From: Rhodosorus marinus | Taxonomy: Eukaryota > Rhodophyta > Stylonematophyceae > Stylonematales > Stylonemataceae | DNA: 64,000 bases | NCBI GenBank assembly: GCA_029953675.1 | Contig: JAMWBK010000002.1 | Location: forward strand, 2,356,001 to 2,420,000 | Direction of reading: 5' to 3' | In this document: positions 56,196-64,000 of the stretch, in pieces | Position numbering within the stretch: the first letter of the stretch is position 1 | Layout of the letters: every line of letters begins with the position of its first letter | Translations under genes and position numbers: made by a program | The notes under the pieces: generated by a model | What the model saw: the letters and a program-made list of their open reading frames with translations, nothing else | What the model was told of the DNA's origin: nothing | Databases searched by the model: none

Positions 56196-57437
56196 TGTCT
56201 TCTTCTATCATGTAGCAATGGCCTCCCAGCCAACCTCCTCCCCCTCCCCCATCCGGAACAAAGAAGAATCCCGCCATTTCTAGATGAGCTACATCGAACA
56301 CCTGAAGGTTCTGTTAAGAATCAGTCCAATAAAGAGCAGCTAAGAACATCATTATCCAATTAAGTTTTCTTCTCCATACATTTCGTCAAAATTGACTTTA
56401 ATTGGGCTATAACGGCAAGATATAGCGAATCAATTCACTATTGATGGTACTTTGTGTAAGCAATGTCCAATGAATGAGCGGTTTGGATGGTTGTGGTTTG
56501 ACAGGCCATTGGGCTTCTTCTTAAGGCCGCGTAGCTTCAGTCAATCCATATGAGATTCCCTCCCCAATCTTTCAATGTACGCTCAGCTCTGTTTCGCGCT
56601 TCGGCAGCGAAAACTACTCCCTGCCGAACGAGGACACCGTTTGCCCCGCACCAACTCTCACTCGCACTCTTAAAGAAGCTGTCTTGTGCAAATCAAACAA
56701 TGGAAACCTCGGGCAAACAATTCGAGGACAACCACGAAGCTCTTCACTAGCCCATTTCAGATGCAGACATAAACGTCGCGTGGCAACTCGAAAGCCTTTC
56801 ACAGCAGGCCCTATCTACCTTTGGTGTTCGCAACCTTGTGGTTCAACCGGTAGATGTATAGCACCAGCTTCGCGCAAGCTCGTACTTTTCGGGCGTTCTT
56901 CGAGGAACCATTTACTAAGTCATTCCTCGCAGCAAACAAAACTTTCAGAAAGCCTTAACAGCCATTGTTGCTGTCCAAGCAATGTGCATGGAGTTAACTT
57001 TTTACCAGACCGACACAGTTGGACGAGGCCTTAACTACTAGCCAGATATATTTCTGAGCGCTGGGAATCTCTTCGCTCTAACAACCGCGCCGACCTTAAA
57101 CATAGTGGACTGATTCATTCATTTTCCATTCTCTCGTCCATGATACAAACACAAGATCCATTAGGCATTTCCAGCAAGCTGCTCCTCTATGAAGGGTTTT
57201 ACAGTTCTCGTCGGTGGAGGGTCGTAGATCGCAAGCGGTTTGACGGGGAAGGAGATGACCAGGGTAACGGGCAAAGCATGGAGAATGGAGCATAAATTTA
57301 GAGGACAGTTGTTTCATGTGAAAGCATAATTGCTAAGTAGCCCTATCTCTTGTAGTGTTAGTCCGCGTCGAAGGGAGAAGGAGTTTAGCGGTGGCCCGTG
57401 AGAGTTTTGGGGTGGGAAAAAGCTGAAAATCTTTCAT
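56196..57437. other. unassigned intergenic region
   Basis: 1.2 kb. Open frames at 56550-57030 look like chance; no domain, repeat or RNA gene was recognised. Confidence 0.45.
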
Positions 57438-57923
57438 ATGGAAGGAGAGTCCACTGCTGGAAATCACGGGAACTTGGATCGGCCTCCTTCGTATGGGAAC
57501 CATGGTGACAAGGTAGATCGGCATGACGGGGAGCGGAACCTTTCCAGTAATCTCTCCGGTGGGTATGGGCATACTCATAGGAACGACCCTGGTCAGTCTA
57601 GAAGAAAGAGTTCTTTCACGGAGAGTGAGGGGGACCATCGAATGTCGAGCGCCCGATCTGTGACTTTCTCCGACACAAACGAAGAGATTGATATTGAATC
57701 GGTGCCTAGGGCAATTGAATACGACGACGACGACGACGACTTTGAGGATGACAATTCCAGCAAAAAATCTGTTACTTTCAGCGAAGACTTGGTGACAGAA
57801 GTTCGATTCTTCTCCAAGAAGAACATTCCGACCAAGCCTATCCTCATATCTACGGCTTTGGGGTTGTGCGCGGTCATCCTCGGTTCAGTTGTCCTTCGTG
57901 GTAGAAAGAAGGAAGCGGAATAG
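57438..57923 (+). CDS. tail-anchored protein with two PP1-docking-like VTFS motifs
   Basis: Single-exon, 161 aa, unrecognised family. The N-terminal 75 residues are polar, Gly/His/Asn/Arg-rich and probably disordered. RSVTFSD (about 76-82) and KKSVTFSED (about 113-121) both fit the [RK]-x-[VI]-x-F docking motif for protein phosphatase 1. The second continues as LVTEVRFF, much like the RVxF plus following beta-strand segment of PPP1R15 proteins. A run of six Asp lies between them. One TM helix (ILISTALGLCAVILGSVVL, about 137-155) and a short RGRKKEAE tail end the protein, so it should be tail-anchored (ER or mitochondrial outer membrane). The PP1 link is inference from short motifs. Confidence 0.55.
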   Translation: MEGESTAGNHGNLDRPPSYGNHGDKVDRHDGERNLSSNLSGGYGHTHRNDPGQSRRKSSFTESEGDHRMSSARSVTFSDTNEEIDIESVPRAIEYDDDDDDFEDDNSSKKSVTFSEDLVTEVRFFSKKNIPTKPILISTALGLCAVILGSVVLRGRKKEAE

Positions 57924-58286
57924 TGCTTCTGCGGCGCTACAAGGTAATCCGTAGGTCCGCATCCCTGGACCCGATGGTGGTAGTTCAACAGAACAACTTG
58001 TGGCCGGGAGAAGACAGATCTGAGCTCATGTTAATGGATGAGAAGGCTGCTATCTCCTTTGCACCTGGGCTTTGACACAGGTTTGCTGTTTGTTTGTTTC
58101 TACCTTGACCGGTGAGAGTTCAATGAGCATGTAGTAATAATAAAATGGTCTAGGCTTCCTCGTTGTAAACGCTAGTACGTTGTTTGTCATCTACCTCTGG
58201 CGTTCCCATGGAACACAACTATCTTTCCTCAAAGCGGTTTGCATTGATAAACAAATTACGATTTTTATTGAGTAAAAATGATCCTT
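57924..58286. other. convergent 3' region of the tail-anchored protein gene and eL20
   Basis: 363 bp of 3' UTR-like DNA, with an AATAATAAAA stretch near 58135. No gene was seen. Confidence 0.5.
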
Positions 58287-59174
58287 TTACAAAGTCGACT
58301 CGACTGAGCAAATGGTGTTCGGGCGTCGGGCCTTGAAGGTTGTTCTGTACTGCTTGGAGCTTGGCGTCGGTACTCTGTGCGGCAACGGGAACTTAATCTT
58401 GTCGTCCAGCATCTGCAGAGTCTTTGGTCGTTTGCAGTCAGCGGAGGCTATTCGCTGTACTTTGAGAATCGTAATTGCACTCCAGCTAAGAAAAGAAACA
58501 TTGGAATGCGAGTTAGACAACTTGCTAGATTTTAAGAACGGTAAGAAATTCGTATCTACGTACCGAGCACGATGCCTTCCGCTCATTTCCATGTAAAATT
58601 GCTCCACAGCGCCAGCCATTGTAACATCCCGGTACTCCTTGTACATGTTCACGGTATCGGACCTCGACTTGTACTTCACCCAGACCCCAAAGTTCTTGAT
58701 CGACGCGCTCTTCTTCTCCGGAACTTCCTTCACGCTGATGATGTCTCCAGTGGTTTTCTTCACCTTCTTCATTTTTCTAATGTTGTACCAGTACCTTGAC
58801 TTTGCTACAACCTTATTCGGGGCGAAAATCTTCATGCTCATCAGCTGAGACTCCTCATCACCCACCGGGGTCTTACGACCAACAACCTCATACTGCTTCA
58901 GCCAAACCTACATCCATCCAAGAAACGAAGAACCCACAATTCAGAAACCTCGTCCTCACCTCACAACTAAAACGCCGAGAATACATAAAAAACAAAACAG
59001 AGACCAAAATCCGCAGAAACCTCCACCCAAATAGCAAGCAAAACAAACCGACGCAACCAATACACCGACAGCGCACGCGCCGGCGCCCCAGAAGTTACAT
59101 CAAAACCAAGAAAACTCGAAGAGAGACAGAACAGAACACCAACATCCTATTTCAAAGCTTAAAAAAACTCACCA
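58287..59174 (-). CDS. RPL18A: 60S ribosomal protein eL20 (L18a)
   Basis: Large-subunit ribosomal protein. The coding exons are the ATG alone (59174-59172), 58907-58564 and 58485-58287 (181 aa). The first exon's coding part is only the start codon, followed at once by GTGAGT; the next exon opens VWLKQYEVVGRKTPVGDEES. Family markers: MKIFAPNKVVAKSRYWYNIR, KNFGVWVKYKSRSDTVNMYK, EYRDVTMAGAVEQFYMEMSG, RHRARW, LQMLDDKIKFPLPHRV, TTFKARRPNTI. The C-terminus extends seven residues past the usual end. The start was chosen because ATG-only first exons are common in ribosomal protein genes and the phase fits. The intron in the 5' end is 264 nt. Confidence 0.95.
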
Positions 59175-60340
59175 TTGTCAACGATTCGTGCAAGAAGCCT
59201 CCTAAACAATCGCCTTTCCTAGACAACACTAACCCCCTCTCCTCCTCCTTGCGATCGTCCCAACCTTTCCCAACGTTAAGCAGTCATGCAGATGCCCTAC
59301 CAATCTTGGTCCTCACCGATCAACAACGGAGCCATTAGAATTTTTTTTCCAGCCATCCCCGCCGTCACTTTTAGAAAAAGAAAAATAAGCAATCGTCGTC
59401 GACGCCGGTCATAAACGACAGTCTGTCTTTTCCGCGTAAGTAAAAATCAGACAGCTTGTCTCTTTTTAGAAAGATAAATACAGATTTGGAAATATAATGC
59501 AATTAATTAAAGACTCTGGCTTGAATTGAGAGTTTTATTTGTATAAGACAATAATATTTCGATCATTTAGACTTTCCGAGTTCAAATTTGGAATGAGGAA
59601 CTGGACGGAGTTGATGTGACATTAATTATTAATATATAGGATGGATATAATTAATAGCAATGACATTATAATTTAATTAATACATCATTATAGCTTATAA
59701 GTATGTGAGTCTCGTCGGCCTCTGGGTGTGCGTCGTCTTGTCCTCGAACAGAAGCGCTTGATGTGTGAGAGGAACTGATTTTCTCATCTACGATATTTTC
59801 GAAGGAGAAGCCCATCACGATTCCATGTAAATAGGCCCTTCCTTGGCACCATACCCTCGTCGCGAGTGTTTTTCCGAGGGTTTCCTTCGCACAGCGCGAA
59901 CTTTGAGCTGACTGGAGATGTAAAGATATCACGCAGTTCCGTAGACAAAGATTGAGTTCTTTAAACGGCTGAGTTCTTCCAAGAAACCCTTTCCACGTGG
60001 TGCGACGAGGAAATGGTACCACGGTTGTTTCCGCTCGTCATTCACCGTTCAGTTCACGGCAGGAAAGGTACGTGTGGTGTGCGTTCTCGGCTCAACCCGA
60101 ACAATTCTCAACGTAGCCACAACCGTAATCCATGCGTCGGAAGAGAGAAAATGAATCAGCAACAAACCCCCACAAATACAACAACCTCTATCGATTCGCG
60201 AGGTAGCGGGAAAGGACAGTCTTAGTAGTATATGAAGCTTTGTTTGTCGGTGAACTGAGCAATATGGTAAGGTCGAACGTGGTCTTCAAAGGACTAGATA
60301 AGGATAGCGCGTTTTCTGATTTCGTGTAAAAGAAGGAAGA
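59175..60340. other. divergent promoter region of eL20 and NOP10
   Basis: 1.17 kb without a gene. It contains two copies of the GACAG dyad (59417-59460) and an AT-rich block at 59470-59700. Confidence 0.55.
59417..59460. promoter_or_regulatory. two GACAG dyads upstream of eL20
   Basis: GACAGTCTGTC (59417-59427) and GACAGCTTGTC (59450-59460), 33 bp apart, 245-285 bp from the eL20 start codon. The second, with its flanking CTC, equals the copy upstream of RPT3. Confidence 0.5.
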
Positions 60341-60761
<421 letters not shown>

Positions 60762-61806
60762 GTGTTTGAAGCACTTACTGCCGGACATTCATCCCGGTGC
60801 AAGCCAAGGCCGAAGCGACAAGTAGAAAGTATCATCTTGTATCAGAGGTTGCTTGCTTTGAACGTACACAGACGAAGTTCCGCTAGTTGCGTGCAGCGGA
60901 CCCTCAACATCTCTTTACGAATGCTTCTGCCTGTCGACTGACAAACGAGATTCATGCACTTAAGAACTACTACGTGAGGACAATTCTGTTCTCCTACTAA
61001 AACTATTGTATCGTTTTTCCAAGTCGGAAAATTAATTCGAGAGTTTACACGCAACAACCGAGGCAATGAAGCCCGCCTCCTTTCCAATCATGCAGCCAAG
61101 AGAACGCACGGTCTGTTCTTGGAGTCAGCTCATGTCTACTCTACGAGGCATCGGGGCTGTGGCACCAAAACGAGTCAGGGAGATCCGCTCACGTCCTCAA
61201 GAGCTCGAGCTGAGGTTGCGCTTAGTCCCGCTGAACTGCGCAGACTCGATTCTATTCGCTTGTCCGAGTAAAGGATAGGCAGGATCAAATACCAGCGTAC
61301 GCTGATGTAGAGTAGACTATCCTCGCCGACGCGTCGACGAACCACCAGTTCATAGCTCGGCTCTTGGCTCACATGGTTCCTTCGGAAGGTTCTCTCTTGA
61401 GTTGCGGAGCACCCGATCAGGTCATATCAGAACCTTCTGAAGCTCTGTTCAGGTAGGCGTGTAGGCAAGAGTCTATCTTCATCTTTTCTCAAGCTAGCTC
61501 AGGATGAGTGAATTTAACTGTAGTCCATATCAAGTCCAACAGTCACCCTCTTTGGTTCAGGCCGCCGATACTTGGCGAATGCACACAGTTCGTTCGAGCG
61601 TTAAGGATTGAAGGTGACCAGGCACAGGCAACTGTGAATTCTGCACTTTTTCCAAAGTGCGGGCTGGTGTTTTGTTGATCAGGTGACGTTACATGACGAC
61701 GACTGGTATATTCGGGAAAGTTTGATTCCGTTGATCGTTGATTCGCAGTTGATCAGTTCACGTTCATGTCGAGGCTGGCTTCAAGTAGAGAGCTGCGGAA
61801 GACATC
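60762..61806. other. intergenic region between NOP10 and the NOPCHAP1-like gene
   Basis: 1.04 kb. Short frames only; no gene or repeat was recognised. Confidence 0.5.
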
Positions 61807-62199
61807 ATGGTCGATCCTGGAAAACGAAAGCATGAGAAATTGGACGTGACTGGATCGGGACTGAAGAAGAGACTGCTTATCGTGGAAGGAGAGAAACCTA
61901 ATATTGGGTCAACTGAAGCGTCCGGGGTATTGGAGAGGCTCGATGCGTTCCTTCCGCGGATTCGTGAGGCCAACCAGGAGCTCGTGAAGAACGGGTCCGC
62001 AGGAAATGAGTCCGTGGAAAAGGAAACGGGAACGATTACAATGGGCGAGGTGGATGATGAAGAGCGACATGTGGAAATGCAAGTTTTGGTGGACGATTCG
62101 CTAGGAGAAATTGTAAAGGACAGCGATGGGGTTTCGGGGACGACACCCGAGAAGCCAAGAGTGGAAATTGTAGAAGAGCAAACAAAGGAAACAGATTAA
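61807..62199 (+). CDS. NOPCHAP1/C12orf45-like snoRNP assembly factor
   Basis: Single exon, 130 aa to the first stop. It has the plan of the NOPCHAP1 (DUF4598) family, which bridges NOP58 to the R2TP complex during box C/D snoRNP assembly: KKRLLIVEG near residue 21, then EASGVLERLDAFLPRIREAN (about 37-57), which matches the family core (S-x-V-L-x-R-x-x-x-F-L-P-x-x-x-x-A-N), and HVEMQVLVDDSLGEI (about 88-103), matching the second block. The tail is acidic. The frame continues for 63 more codons after the TAA (62200-62391), described as a finding. Assignment is by pattern; moderate confidence. Confidence 0.6.
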   Translation: MVDPGKRKHEKLDVTGSGLKKRLLIVEGEKPNIGSTEASGVLERLDAFLPRIREANQELVKNGSAGNESVEKETGTITMGEVDDEERHVEMQVLVDDSLGEIVKDSDGVSGTTPEKPRVEIVEEQTKETD

Positions 62200-62391
62200 C
62201 AAGAACTCGAAAATCAACGGAAAAAGATTCGAATTGGAACCCTTGACGAGGATGTATTGAATATCAACGAAAGACTGCAGACGAACGCAAGGATCGTCTC
62301 AATGTACAGCACTATGGCTACTACTAGGCTCAATCAGGAGACTTTCGCTGCAAGACCGGAATCCAAAAAAAGCGGGGCGCCTGGGTTTTAA
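62200..62391 (+). other. in-phase 63-codon extension beyond the TAA stop
   Basis: Directly after TAA (62197-62199) the same frame reads QELENQRKKIRIGTLDEDVL, then NINERLQTNARIVSMYSTMA and on to a second TAA at 62389. Helical, charged composition like a genuine C-terminus. The stop context is GAT-TAA-CAA. Confidence 0.4.
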
Positions 62392-62516
62392 TTACTCAAA
62401 AAAAAATTACTTGTCCGGCGCGAGTTAGTCCATGTTATCTAGTTAATTATTTCAGGACGGTTTCTACCCCTCCCGAGGCTCAGCTCAAACACGCGAAGAT
62501 TCAGAGCTGGCAATTT

Positions 62517-64000
62517 TCAGCTCTTCTGTTTTGTAGCAAATGCGTCCGCAAAGGACTTCAGTAAGTCTTCACTGAATGGTTGCCGCTGCTTGCTTCTCCT
62601 AAGATTCTTCCCCGAAATTTCGTCCTTCTCGTCGTCTGATTCTGACTGTTGTAAATCTTCCCTAAGCGGAACTGCCTCATCTTCGTCTCCATCGCCGTCC
62701 CGACTTCCCGTCATCATGTCCATCAAGAACTTCGGGCCAGTCACCGTAAGAGATGGGAGGGTATGAGAAGGAAGCTCAAATGCAGATAATGCGCGTCGCG
62801 AGGCCGATAGCGCCACGTTGAGGTCTACATCCTCTTCCCGGCTCTTCTTATGATCATCATCATCTGACATTTCTGCGTCTTCACTTTGATCGAGCTCCTC
62901 CTCTGCATCAGCAGTATTCCCGGATTCCGTCCTCGCTCGTGTTTGACGGACGCTGTCGTTCTCGCTGAGGACGATAAACTCCAAATCTTTCGCTAGGAGC
63001 ACCAACGCGGATTGGTCCCCAGTCTCCACCGGTACAAACGACATCGCCAGAACGTCGTGCCTGAAACGAAACACTCGTTTTGGAACGGGCTTTGAAACCT
63101 CGAAGATGGCGACAGCACACTGCGGTGTGCTTTCCGAGGAAGTCGACAAGTTCACAATGACCGCAAAGTTCTCACCGAGAGGATCTGCAGCAAACTCCCT
63201 CACTTTCATCCTAAAAGTCAAGTTCATCACCGAGCAGGTCAGGGTTCTATTCCACAATAGCCAACTCAGTCCAAGTGACCGTGAAGCCTGAAAAAGTACT
63301 GCCTTTCAAAACAAGAAAGCACAAGCCATTGTACGTACCTCGCTGACCACCAAACAGACCCCGTGATTACGTTCCAAACGTGTACACTTCTCGAACTCGA
63401 CGTAATCACAAGCGGGCTTTCAGTACTCCCCGTAAAGGACACGGATGTGATGTACTCGTTGGTCGGTGAATGACACAGGATTCTAGGATCAGCATCGATA
63501 TCTGTGATACCGTCCTCGTTCAATGTCCAAAGTGCCAGAACAGGACCACAAGCAGATGCCAGAAGAGAGCCATCCTTACTGAAACAAAGTGACGAACACC
63601 TAAAGCCACGGTACCCTATGCTTCTCGAGCAGTACCAGTCACTCTCCTTCCTCAGTTTCCAGAAATTGATACTGCCCTCCGACGACGACGTGGCAACGAC
63701 GTTCAAACGCGGATGAAAAACCAAACTGGTCGTATAGGCTCCCCCATGAGGATTTTCCACTTTCGCTGCTACTCGGAACTTGCCCTCGGGGTCAATCGAG
63801 TTGAACCTAAGAGTTTCCGTGACGAACTCGACATCCTTCACAACGAGGACGAAGAATCTTAGACCGCCAGTGCAAAGCGCGTGCCTTCACAAGTTCAATA
63901 TACTGGACTGTGGCTCGGCCTTACCTCGGAAGTCTTCGCTCTGAGAACATCGAGTGTAACTAGAAACGATCCATCAGCACTCAAACATGCGAGTTGCACC
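62517..64000 (-). CDS. WDR75/UTP17-like WD40 protein, 5' end off the right edge
   Basis: Component of the t-UTP part of the small-subunit processome, which couples rDNA transcription to pre-rRNA processing. Exons seen: right edge to 63925, 63835-63339, 63246-62517. WD40 repeats are visible (FHPRLNVVATSSSEGSINFW, CFSKDGSLLASACGPVLALW, SPLVITSSSRSVHVWNV). Then WSARTLTCSVMNLTFRMKVR and EFAADPLGENFAVIVN follow as in WDR75. The acidic region about 62800-62900 and the helix LPSHTLPSLTVTGPKFLMDM match its C-terminus. The start lies beyond base 64000. It could alternatively be another UTP beta-propeller, but the C-terminal block favours WDR75. Confidence 0.8.

Noticed and set aside
56550-57034. Several plus-strand frames, some Lys/Ser-rich
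   Set aside because: No continuous phase-matched gene and no homology recognised.
61066-61278. 70-codon plus-strand frame between NOP10 and the NOPCHAP1-like gene
   Set aside because: Arg/Leu-rich but with no motif, no splice sites and no support from flanking sequence.

Overview
The window is nuclear DNA of an intron-rich eukaryote, most likely a unicellular or simple alga with a primary-type plastid. The evidence is spliceosomal GT..AG introns in almost every gene (mostly 65-125 nt, with a second class of about 42-43 nt). There are also proteins with plastid-type N-termini and plastid homologues (a DUF815 AAA ATPase, a DUF3082 membrane protein, a BASS-like carrier), a plant-type C2 phospholipase D and a plant-type CDC25/ACR2 phosphatase. 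A red or other Archaeplastida alga is plausible, but the sequence alone does not settle the lineage. About 30 protein genes are visible on both strands, each with its own promoter. Gene models were built by joining exons whose splice phases match; for nearly all of them the summed exon length is a multiple of three.

Layout, left to right: RBM5/10-like splicing factor (-, cut by the left edge); ABCF3/GCN20 (+); plastid DUF815 ATPase (+) convergent with an NBS1/nibrin homologue (-); 26S proteasome RPT3 (+); TPR protein with a mitochondrial-type presequence (+); DUF3082 plastid membrane protein (+); a 2.4 kb gene-poor stretch with transposon relics; coatomer beta subunit (+); a 1.4 kb hAT-like non-autonomous element; a newly noticed 74-aa two-TM protein (-) directly behind archease (-); DUF2064 glycosyltransferase-like protein (+); golgin TMF1 homologue (+); CDC25/ACR2 rhodanese phosphatase (-); ribosomal protein uS2/RPSA (+); PITH-domain protein (-); DNA-3-methyladenine glycosylase I (+) convergent with an alpha/beta hydrolase (-); a non-LTR reverse transcriptase fragment; mitochondrial ATP synthase alpha (+); C2-phospholipase D (-); a small single-TM protein (-); a BASS-like transporter (-); RNase H2 subunit B (-); a tail-anchored protein with PP1-docking-like motifs (+); ribosomal protein eL20 (-); NOP10 (+); a NOPCHAP1-like protein (+); and a WDR75/UTP17 homologue (-, cut by the right edge).

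Functional themes: the last 6 kb gathers four ribosome or snoRNP genes (eL20, NOP10, NOPCHAP1-like, WDR75). The rest are housekeeping genes with no operon logic. Signals not explained by the genes themselves are: a palindrome GACAGNCTGTC repeated in at least three promoter regions; long perfect hairpins at or just after stop codons; a pair of overlapping hairpins with identical TTAAG loops at 29110-29171; and a 63-codon open frame continuing in phase past the TAA stop of the NOPCHAP1-like gene.
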